This document shows positions 12,501 to 24,500 of a stretch of DNA of 64,000 nucleotides, in pieces (position 1 is the stretch's first letter; every line of letters starts with the position of its first letter). The stretch comes from Haberlea rhodopensis. Its lineage: Eukaryota > Streptophyta > Magnoliopsida > Lamiales > Gesneriaceae. The notes beneath the pieces are model-generated. The model was not told the origin of the DNA, did no database searches, and saw nothing but the letters and a program-made list of their open reading frames with translations. Location: positions 5,518,001 to 5,582,000 of the forward strand of contig CAJQUN010000021.1 of NCBI GenBank assembly GCA_907163345.1. Direction: 5' to 3'. The translations under genes and the position numbers were made by a program.

Positions 12501-15500
12501 ATTTTAGCCATCGATTTCTCCCATTTCCGAATACCAACCACAAATTAAATAAGGGTTTTTATTCCTTGAAATACATCGAATCAAAGCCCTCTAACCTATT
12601 GGATTAACAAATTAAGGAAAGTGCCTAATTTTCGATCGAAATTCCGACCCCAATCCGGAACCCTAGCCGAAACTTTAAGCCTCAATTATACTCGACTCCG
12701 AACATAAAAATCGAATAAGTATTACCATTCATGCTATGATTAATAAAAGCCCTATATTCCTGATGACTTCCAAACGAAGCAAGGACGTCAATCGAGGATC
12801 GAAAATTTAGCCTCTAGAACCCTAAAATGTTGAAACATCCCAAATTCATTTTTCCATCAATCTGAACGTAAAATTCGAATTAGTTCGGGGTAAATATTCC
12901 ACATGACGTATATGTCAAAAGCCCTCTGGAAAATTCAAATAAACAACAAAGGAAGGCCTCCGATTTTGAGCCTAAAATCACGCTCAAGACCCTAATTTTT
13001 GCGGAATTTCAGCATCCGATTTGACAGACAATTCGAACACGAAATTCCAATTAACTTCGGTATGTCAATCGTAATTGTTCCCATAATAAAAGCCCCTTAT
13101 TGAATTCGAATTATAAACGAGGTAAGACGATCAATTTCGAGCCGCACTTCACGCTCTATAAACCCTAAATGACGAAAATTCGACCAACGAATTCTCCATC
13201 AATCCGAACATCAATTTCAAATTAATTTTGGGTTTTTTGACCGATATTTAATCCCTATCAAAAACCCCTTATCAAATCGAAATTATAAATTAGTAAAGTG
13301 CTCAATTTCGAAACAAGATTTTAGCCTCATAGAACCCTAAATTACGAAAATGTTCACTACCTATTTAATCGAACTTTCGAACACAAAAATCAAATTAATT
13401 TCGGGATCTTGCTCGAAATCATACCAGTAGTAAAAGCCCTATGATTTCATCGGATTACAGACAAGGAAGGGACGCCAATTTGGAACCACATTAAAACCCC
13501 CAAGTCAATTTCGACATTTAAAAAAAATAAATAAATAAAAATAAATAAATTTGAGACCAATTTTCTTGTAATTTTTCCTTATCATTGTTATTAATCCCCA
13601 AATTTAATATATATCCACTCCCTTGGAATTAGGTAATGACGACCCACGCTTCGACCAATATGATCCGGAATCTAGAATGTGAAGTAGAGGGACTCAAGCA
13701 AAACATAACCGAGCTCCTCGAGATAAGGGACCATCTACGCCAAGAAGTTCAACGGTTCTCCTATTACTACCACCACTCTGACGAACAGCTCCGGGAAGCA
13801 AAGGAAGAAATCGCTAGGCTCGATACATTACACAGGGTCGCAAATGCAAAGCTTCAGGCATCGAATCAACAGATAGAACAACTAAGAGCTCGGAATGAGA
13901 CACTGGAGATTACTAACGAACACTTGACAGAGACCAATAATGGAATGTTGTTCGCCCTAAACAACTTGCAAGAGATCAACGATAACCTTCAAGGAGAAGA
14001 AGACCCCGAAGAGGAACCTATGGAAGATGAAGAAAACCATGAAGAAGAGCCTATGGAAGAGGGAGAAGACGAGGAAGAGTTAGGCGACGGAGAAGTGATA
14101 GACTAGCTCGTAGGACGAATTATGCTAAGATGTTTTAGAAGCACTTTAATTTAAATAAATTCGCTAGAAGCTGTTTGACTCATTTGATTTAATTGTAAGC
14201 ACTTCCAATTATTAATAAAAAGTATCGATTTTCTTTTTATTTCTATAGCCTACTTCCAACGTGACCTATTTGTATACACCTTTGCACAACAACCTTAGAA
14301 TTATTCAAATTGTAGGAAATGGCTGGACGACCTCCTCGTCAAAACCGCAAACCTCGCTACGCTTTTCCTCCCAACCATGGCAGTGTTAACGAGGCAGACA
14401 GAAACCAGGATCCTCCATCATCGCCTCCAAGGGTGGGTTTAAACCGTGAGGATTTGATGGCAATCGCGACTATTGTGGCTACAACTCTCCAAGGATTTGT
14501 AAACCCAACTGCCAACCAGCCACCACTACCATCGGTCCAGCAACCACAAGGGATCAAGTATCATTACGAATCCCTTCGTAAAAATCGAGTACCAACTTAC
14601 GATGGAAACCCGGACCCAGAAATAGCTCAAAACTGGCTAAAAGATGTTGAAAATCATCACCAATTGCTTGAAGTACCTCAGGATATCAAGGTTGACGTCA
14701 CGACGCCTTTTCTCGTGAACCAAGCTCGAAAGTGGTGGGAAAGCATATCCCCATCTTTGGCAGAAGCAGGACCGATCACTTGGCAAGGTTTCCGCAGCGC
14801 ATTCCTGAAGCAATACTTCCAGCAGCAGTTCGAATCCAAAAGTTGAGTGAATTTGACAATCTGATGCAGACCCCTGGGATGTCAGTAATAGATTACTCTT
14901 CGAGGTTCCATGCCCTTGGAACCTAGGCCCCAACCATCATGGCAGATGAAAGCTTAAAAATACATCGTTTCAAAAAGGGTTTGAACAGTCGAATCCAGTC
15001 AGCTCTGACAGTATTTGAAACCACAAACCTTGGTGACCTAATGGGGGCAGCCATTAGAGCTGAGGCCGACATCCAACGTCGAAAGGAAGAGTTCAAACGC
15101 AAACGACCTCCACCTCAACGACCATTTGACAATGACCAAAGATTTAAGAGACCGAACAAGTACAGCAAGGGACCTGCTTTTTCACAGACTAATAAGGCCA
15201 TTCCTAAATGCCCTTTATGCGACCTATCACATACTGGAGAGTGTCGTAAGGTGAGCGGAGCTTGCTTCTGATGCGGTAAATTTGGTCATAGAATCGCAGA
15301 TTGTCCTGAGGATGATAAAAAGGGATTTAACACAAGCACCTCCACCGATCAAGCCAAAAGAAAGCAAACCCAATGCCCGAGTCTATGCAATAACTCAGGA
15401 AGAAGCAGAGGATGCGAATGACGTCGTGGCAGGTACCATTTTACTGAAGAAATTATATGCTTATGTATTGTTTATTGTGGTGCCACGCACTCGTTTTTGT

Positions 15501-18500
15501 CAAAAATGTTTGCTAAGAAGTTAAAACTTATGCCTGTTTTACTTGATGAACCATATAGAGTGGCGACCCCCGCCAACAAAACTCTAGAGACAAGTAAGAT
15601 CCATCTAGACTGCAAGATTGGCATAAACGATAAAACATTTAGCGCCGACCTGATTCAACTCAACATGGTAGAATTTGACGTCATTTTAGGTATGGATTGG
15701 TTAGCTAGACACCATGCAATAGTTGATTGTCATAACAAAGACGCCAAACTAACGACTTCAGACAACAAAGAAGTCATTTTCCATGGCAGAACTAAAGCCC
15801 GGAGGTCATTATTATCTGCGGCTCAAACTTGGAGAGCCATGAAGGACGGCGAAGAATTGTATCTGGCCACGATAAGCGAGGCAAGGGAAAGAGTCGAACT
15901 TAAAATAGAGGATATTCCAATGGTACAAGACTTCCCAGACATTTTTCCCGAAGAATTGCCAGGACTAGTGCCAGACCGAGAAGTAGAGTTTGAAATCAAC
16001 GTAATGCCAAGCACTGCACCAATCTCGAAGGCACCTTATCGCATGGCCCCAGCTGAGTTGAAAGAACTTAAGGAGCAACTACAATAACTTTTGGACAAGA
16101 AGCAAATTAGACCAAGTGCATCTCCATGGGGAGCCCCCGTCCTATTTGTGAAGAAAAAAGACGGAAGCATGAGATTATGCATCGATTACAGGGAGCTAAA
16201 TAAGATCACCATCAAGAATCGGTACCCTCTTCCAAGGATAGATGATATATTCGACCAACTCAAAGGAGCTAAGGTCTTTTCAAAGCTCGATCTGAGGTCG
16301 GGTTACCATCAGCTGAAAGTCAAGATTGAGGATATCCCAAAAACCGCTTTCAGGACAAGATATGGGCATTACGAGTTCACAGTAATGCCATTTGGGCTGA
16401 CAAATGCACCAGCCGCATTCATGGACTTGATGAACCGAATATTCAGCCATTTCTGGATAGATTCGTCGTAGTATTCATCAATGATATCCTCGTATACTCT
16501 CCGAGTAAAGAAGAACACGAAGAGCACCTTCGTCTTACCCTTCAAACCTTAAGGAATAAAGAATTATACGCCAAATTCAAAAAGTGCGAATTCTGACTAG
16601 AAAGTGTCGCATTCTTGGGTCATATTTTATCAGCAAGAGGTGTGTCAGTGGATCCTAAAAAGGTGGAAGCACTAATGGATTGGCCAATACCAAAGACAGT
16701 AACGGAGATTCGAAGTTTCTTGGGATTAGCGGGATATTATCGAAAGTTCGTCAAGGGATTTTCTTCAATAGCCATACCTCTCACCAAACTCACACAAAAT
16801 AACTCAAATTCATTTGGAGTAAAGAATGTGAGGAAAGCTTCGAGACATTAAAGAAAAAGCTAGCATCCACACCGGTACTAGTTTTACCCACCGAGGACAA
16901 GGACTTTACGATCTACAGTGATACATCAAAGGATGGCTTGGGGTGTGTACTCAGGCAAGAAGGGAGAGTGATTGCATATGCTTCGAGGCAACTCAAACCA
17001 TATGAACAAAACTATCCTACGCATGACCTTGAGTTAGCAGCTGTAGTTTTTGCCTTGAAAATATGAAGGCATTACCTCTACGGTGCCAAGTGTGAAATTT
17101 TCACGGACCATCAGAGTCTCAAGTATTTGTTCACCCAGAAGGAATTGAATATGAGGCAAAGACGATGGATAGAACTCTTAAAGGACTATGACCTTACGAT
17201 AAGCTACCATCCAGGGAAAGCAAATAAGGTGCCAGACGCACTAAGTCGGAAGGGCGTAGGGAAGATGATTTTAGCGTCCCTTTCAGCCTATCTCTGCCTC
17301 CGAGATACGATTAAGTTAGACCAGAGTCAGGATCCTAGCCTGACTAAACTGAAAGAACAAGTTAAAGAAGGGAAATTACCCGATTTCACGACAGACAATG
17401 ATGGAACTTTATGGATGAAAGGAAGGTTATGTGTACCAAACGTGAAAGACCTTAGACGATAAGTAATGGCTACAGCACATAAATCAAAGTTCTCCATCCA
17501 TCCCGGAAGCACAAAGATGTACAAAGACCTTAAAAAAAATTCTGGTGGAATGGAATGAAGAAGGACGTCGCAGAATTCGTCGCCCGATGCTTAGTATGCC
17601 AACAAGTCAAAGCCGCGCACCAGCGACCTGGAGGACTACTTCAACCTCTTGAGATTCCCGAGTGGAAGTGGGAGCATGTAATACCCCAAAAATCTCAATT
17701 AAAAAATTAGACAAAAATAATTTGAAGCTATCTTCAATGCTACTAAAATAATCATCCAAAACAAAAAATAATAATAATAATAATAATTTATGAATTTATG
17801 TTTAATTATATTCCATAATATTAACTAATAAAAGAAAATATTTAATTAAGAATTAGGCATACACTTGTCAATACAATTGCCCCAACACATGTCAACTCTT
17901 TAAAGCCTCAATACATGCAAAACCCCTATAAATACCCCCCCCATTTCATCTGATTTAGCCCACAAATCAAGAGCAAGTTTGAGAGAGAGAGTGTAGGAAA
18001 TAGGGTGGAAATAGGGAAAATTATGAGGAAAATACCAAACCTCCTCCAAAAAATCAGAAAATTTCACACAACACTCATTATACACCCAGCAAACATTTAG
18101 TGTAGGAGGTGTTCAAAAACCAGCATCCAAATTCATCCAGAAAATCAAAATCCCGAAGAACACTAAGCTGCCAAAGCCCAGAAAAACCCGTTTCAAGGTA
18201 TCAGTTTCAAGCTTCGATTTCGTGCCTTTATAAAATGATTTTAAACTTGGAGTCTAAATGAAAGTTGTTAAAAATGTGTAGTTTATGGGTATGTCGGACG
18301 ATCTCCCAAACGGCCTCCGTACGAACAGATTTCCGGCGACCAAAACACCAAGTCAATCATTTCGAAACATCAAATTCTGGGCAAAATCCGTTGGGAATTT
18401 CAAAATGTTTTCTGAACAAATATTGTAGATCGAAACGGGGCGAGCATACTGTAAAAATTTCAGCCGCGCGTGGCGGCCACGGTCACGCGCCGGCACGGTG

Positions 18501-21500
18501 GCGCGTGTAACACACTCGCCGACGAGTTCGACAAATTTCCGGTCGGCGAACGTTGCTGGACTGATTTTAGGCATTTCTAGAAAGTTTCGTGAAGTTTCGA
18601 CTTAAACTTGATTTTTAATGAATTTTTAAAGTCTTATTTAGAAATTACCCGGACAAGTTTTGTACAAAAAAATGATTTGCAGAAGACTCAACAACATATC
18701 TGGGTTGCTAAACACCAAAATTACTTATATTATGTTTATAGGACTTTATTTGACATCTGGGTTCAAAATCGAGCCAATCCAGTAAGACATCAAATAGTGA
18801 GGTGAGGTGTACTACCGAATTCTTGTTATATAGCCCTTTTGGCATTTGGCCTGGAATTTACAATATCTTGTTATTCATTATCTCACCTTTTATATATTGT
18901 CATCATATTGTACATTATCTCGTCCCATTGGTCATCTTGATCTGCATGTTTATTTATCTTGAATGTTATCGATTACTAATCGATTCCTTTGATTGAACGA
19001 ATCATTTGACTGAATGAATGGAGCCCTGGATATTTATCCACTGGACAACGCGGCTTCGGCCCGGAAAGTGAGTCCAATGAACAACGGATGACAGTCCGGG
19101 TATATGGTTCATCTGAACAACGCGCACCGTTTTACGGTCCGGAGAATGGTTCACTTGGCTCGTAAATGACTGAATGTACAGATCCTATCTGAATATGTGG
19201 GAAAAAGTGCTACACCGAACTGTCTGGTGGGAGCCACCTCTTTAGCCCACGATATTCACTCTGAAATCCTAAATCATCACTGTTCATTATTGACAATTAC
19301 TTGACTGCAAGATCTTTGTTACATGACATATCATATTGAGAAATTGCATTATTTGATAATTACAGATATAAAGCCATTGTTATTCCCTCACTAAGTCCTC
19401 AAAGACTTAACCTCTGTTTTCCTTGTAATTTATTGTGAGTTCCAGATACAGGAGTACCGGAGCCAGAACCAGAGGAAAATTAGGAAAATGGAAATGTTGG
19501 CTTACCGGGACTGTTATAGTATTTTCTCTTTTATTAAGTGTCGGACTATTATAAGGAGTTTGTACTGGGGTGTATTTTGTTACTAATTAGAATGTTTAAA
19601 CGCTTCCGCTACTAAAAATGAATGTTTGACTAAGCGCTTCCGCTATTTCCGAAAAGGTTTTGAAACCCTCGTGCGTAATGTTCTTAGAGAATGTGGTACC
19701 GGATAAGGGATAAATTAATTTGTGCCCGAGTCGGGTCCCACAGAGGTGGTATCAGAGCCCAGGCTCACAGTCTATTATGAAATATTTTTGGGTAATAGAA
19801 TAAACTCCATAAGAATTTTATGCTTTGGGTTGTAAGATATTGATGAAGTTGACTGGTTTATTTCAGGGTAAAAGTCTCTAGTACTCATACAGGAATGCTT
19901 AGAAGACCTTGGTAAGAAAAAGCAACCAACTATTTGTAACCATAGAGTTAGGTGCATAGGCCGAAATCGAAAAAGTTTCCCCTATTGAGACTATTATGGT
20001 TGACATTCAGATCGAGTAAACCCGGAACAACCAATTAGGATTGATAGTATTCACCAAACTTTGTTTTTCCACAATTGTCACTATTTCAGATAATGGTGAG
20101 TTAACCTTACTCTAGTTATTTAATCTTGTGCATTACGCATTATTAATATTAACTCCTATTTAAAAAATAAATATGTCTTAAATCACCACTTTCTCATAAA
20201 TTTGATGATGTCGTCAAGAAATAATTCACGAGCTAGGATGTCATCGTCACTTGGTGGTAGCTCTCACACGAGAAATCAAGGAAATGAGGAAAATTCTCCT
20301 GAGGAAGTACGTAACCCAAGAAGGAACGACGAGCAAGAAGAACAACGTCCTCGACAAGAGCTACCCAACAGGAATGCGATGGAAAATTTTACAACAGTTC
20401 ATGCAATTCTGTCAACAAAATCCTCCACGAAACGTCACGAGGAATGAAGAACCACTAGATAGAGCACTTGAACGATTTCTGAGGTTCCACCCACCTAAAT
20501 TCTACGGAACCCCTAATGCCCATCATGCAGAAGAGTGGTTACTCAAAGTTGAGAGAATTTTTACTGTTCTCAACTATTCTGATGAACAAAAGGTCAGCTT
20601 TGCTGTCTATCAATTTGAAGATGCAGCTCATCATTGGTGGAGAGTCATAGATCACCAATGGAAAAGAAATCAAACCCCGAGGACCTGGGTGAATTTTGTA
20701 CGTGCATTCGAGGAGAAATATGTTACGCATGTAATACTGAACACTCGTGAACGAGAGTTTATGGATTTGGTACAAGGAAGACATACTGTAGCTGAATACG
20801 AGGCCGAATTCCACCGACTAATTCACTATGCTCCACATTATATAGATGATGAACCAAGGAAAACTAAGAAATTCATTCAAGGCTTAAATCTTGATATCCG
20901 TTGGGCCACACTATCCACCGAATCCACTAATTATCTTTCTGCAGTCAACCAAGCGTTACGAGTTGAATCCGATATCAAATCATTGATCCAAAGAGAGCAG
21001 AGGGAAAAGAGGCTCTATAACCCAAATTTGACAGACACAAGCAATAAGAAGAGGAATCTTGGAAAGGAAATGATTGGAGAACCAACTGGACAGAAACCAC
21101 AAAGAGACTTGGGTAATGTTAATGCGCCAAAATGTGGCTATTGCAAGATGCCCACTCACAAGGAAGAGAACTGCTGGAGAAAGAACGGAAAATGTCTGGT
21201 CTGTGGAAGTGAACAACATCGTATCCAAGATTGCCCAAAAAGGACCCAGAAGATACCACCGCCACAAAAACCGAGAATCCCAGCAAGGGCTTATGCCTTA
21301 ATGGGAAATGAAGAAGTTGACCCGATCGTTGTGGTTGAAGGTACCGTTATTTGACTTTCAAAAGTTGACTAAATCTTGTTTGGCCTTAGAGCTACACATT
21401 CTTTTATTATACTAATAACAATTGCCATATCATCTAGGAATCAGTTTACCGATAGAATTGAGGTAACCACCGACACCGTCAATAAAAACTACCAACTAAA

Positions 21501-24500
21501 ATTCTACGAACTAGAATATCTGGCAGATTTAATCAAGCTACATACATGATTACGATTATGCTGAGCATGGACTGGTTGTTCAAACATCAAGCACACATAA
21601 ACTGCTATACCGAGGAAGTAACTTCACCAGGTGCGACTACACCAGCTACCAGATGCCATCAATCATAAATGATAGATGGTGGTAATATCTACATTGGAAT
21701 CAAGGACAGATATAAGAGATGAGAAACTCAAACCGAGGTAAATATAGATACCAGAGAGGAAGTCTCAGTAAAATCATTACCTGAGGTTGGATTTGAGCCT
21801 AACATTTTTCCTCCCTTTAAAGTCATTCACTCTTTCAGCCAGAGAACCTTTTGCGGACATGCACTACTCCACCCAGTTTCTTTGTCATTTCAAACCCGGT
21901 CATGGATTAATTAGGACTTGATATCAAAAGTTTGATGTTGATATTGACATTTTCTTTGAATACCTACGCCCTGCTTTCATTCCCGGGTAGTGGAATAAAA
22001 TGTTTTTTTCTCTCTCTCGACCATGTGCTTCTTCTTCTACTTCTTGATTCTTATCCAAATACTAAAGGGATCGTTATCCATAACTCAGAGAGTCATAGTA
22101 GACCATGCTGCTCACCAGAAATGGAAAACCACGAGTGTAGTTTTCTCGACTCGACGACAACAACAGAAGATCGGCTAGATGAAGAACCACGTTACGCAAC
22201 TAAAATCATGTCAAAGGAAGCTAGGACATGGAAAGAAGATTTCAACTCAAGGCTTCAGAGTTTTGCGGGTAACAATGATGGAATCTGGGGACCAGATTCC
22301 TTGAAGGAGGGGAGATTGTAATACCCCAAAAATCTCAATTAAAAAAATTAGACAAAAATAATTTGAAGCTATCTTCAATGCTACTAAAATAATCATCCTA
22401 AACAAAATAATAATAATAATAATAATAATTTATGAATTTATGTTTAATTATATTCCATAATATTAACTAATAAAAGAAAATATTTAATTAAGAATTAGGC
22501 ATACACTTGTCAATACAATTGCCCCAACACATGTCAACTCTTTAAAGCCTCAATACATGCAAAACCCCTATAAATACCCCCCATTTCATCTGATTTAGCC
22601 CACAAAATCAAGAGCAAGTTTGAGAGAGAGAGTGTAGGAAATAGGGTGGAAATAGGGAAAATTATGAGGAAAATACCAAACCTCCTCCAAAAAATCAGAA
22701 AATTTCACACAACACTCATTATACACCCAGCAAACATTTAGTGTAGGAGGTGTTCAAAAACCAGCATCCAAATTCATCCAGAAAATCAAAATCCCGAAGA
22801 ACACTAAGCTGCCAAAGCCCAGAAAACCCGTTTCAAGGTATCAGTTTCAAGCTTCGATTTCGTGCCTTTATAAAACGATTTTAAACTTGGAGTCTAAAAG
22901 AAAGTTGTTAAAAATGTGTTAAAGTTTATGGGTATGTCGGACGATCTCCCAAACGGCCTCCGTACGAACAGATTTCCGGCGACCAAAACACCAAGTCAAT
23001 CATTTCGAAACATCAAATTCTGGGCAAAATCCGTTGGGAATTTCAAAATGTTTTCTGAACAAATATTGTAGATCGAAACGGGGCGAGCATACTGTAAAAA
23101 TTTCAGCCGCGCGTGGCGGCCACGGTCACGCGCCGGCACGGTGGCGCGTGTAACACACTCGCCGACGAGTTCGACAAATTTCCGGTCGGCGAACGTTGCT
23201 GGACTGATTTTAGGCATTTCTGGAAAGTTTCGTGAAGTTTCGACTTAAACTTGATTTTTAATGAATTTTTAAAGTCTTATTTAGAAATTACCCGGACAAG
23301 TTTTGTACAAAAAAATGATTTGCAGAAGACTCAACAACATATCTGGGTTGCTAAACACCAAAATTACTTATATTATGTTTATAGGACTTTATTTGACATC
23401 TGGGTTCAAAATCGAGCCAATCCAGTAAGACATCAAATAGTGAGGTGAGGTGTACTACCGAATTCTTGTTATATAGCCCTTTTGGCATTTGGCCTGGAAT
23501 TTACAATATCTTGTTATTCATTATCTCACCTTTTATATATTGTCATCATATTGTACATTATCTCGTCCCATTGGTCATCTTGATCTGCATGTTTATTTAT
23601 CTTGAATGTTATCGATTACTAATCGATTCCTTTGATTGAACGAATCATTTGACTGAATGAATGGAGCCCTGGATATTTATCCACTGGACAACGCGGCTTC
23701 GGCCCGGAAAGTGAGTCCAATGAACAACGGATGACAGTCCGGGTATATGGTTCATCTGAACAACGCGCACCGTTTTACGGTCCGGAGAATGGTTCACTTG
23801 GCTCGTAAATGACTGAATGTACAGATCCTATCTGAATATGTGGGGAAAAGTGCTACACCGAACTGTCTGGTGGGAGCCACCTCTTTAGCCCACGATATTC
23901 ACTCTGAAATCCTAAATCATCACTGTTCATTATTGACAATTACTTGACTGCAAGATCTTTGTTACATGACATATCATATTGAGAAATTGCATTATTTGAT
24001 AATTACAGATATAAAGCCATTGTTATTCCCTCACTAAGTCCTCAAAGACTTAACCTCTGTTTTCCTTGTAATTTATTGTGAGTTCCAGATACAGGAGTAC
24101 CGGAGCCAGAACCAGAGGAAAATTAGGAAAATGGAAATGTTGGCTTACCGGGACTGTTATAGTATTTTCTCTTTTATTAAGTGTCGGACTATTATAAGGA
24201 GTTTGTACTGGGGTGTATTTTGTTACTAATTAGAATGTTTAAACGCTTCCGCTACTAAAAATGAATGTTTGACTAAACGCTTCCGCTATTTCCGAAAAGG
24301 TTTTGAAACCCTCGTGCGTAATGTTCTTAGAGAATGTGGTACCGGATAAGGGATAAATTAATTTGTGCCCAAGTCGGGTCCCACAAAGCACATCTCCATG
24401 GACTTTGTAGTGGGCTTACCAAAATCAAAACAAAGTCACGATGGAATATGGGTAATTGTAGATAGACTCACCAAATCCGCGCACTTCCTACCGGTATGCA

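Larger units (their letters stand above)
17677..24385 (+). mobile_element. Gag-only Ty3/gypsy retrotransposon B, young, nested in element A
   Basis: 6.7-kb element with 2066-bp and 2069-bp LTRs that differ by eye at fewer than ten substitutions plus a few small gaps (well under 1 %). Target duplication GAGCA (17672-17676) versus AAGCA (24386-24390), one mismatch. The 2.57-kb interior holds a long gag reading frame and a protease remnant but no RT, RNase H or integrase, so it is non-autonomous and would need a helper. It interrupts the integrase of A and is therefore younger than A. Confidence 0.93.

Noticed and set aside
18353..18574. A 73-aa minus-strand frame found identically again at 22996-23217, and 65-aa and 64-aa plus-strand frames also duplicated
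   Set aside because: They lie at matching positions in the two LTRs of element B; identity reflects recent LTR duplication, not conserved genes.
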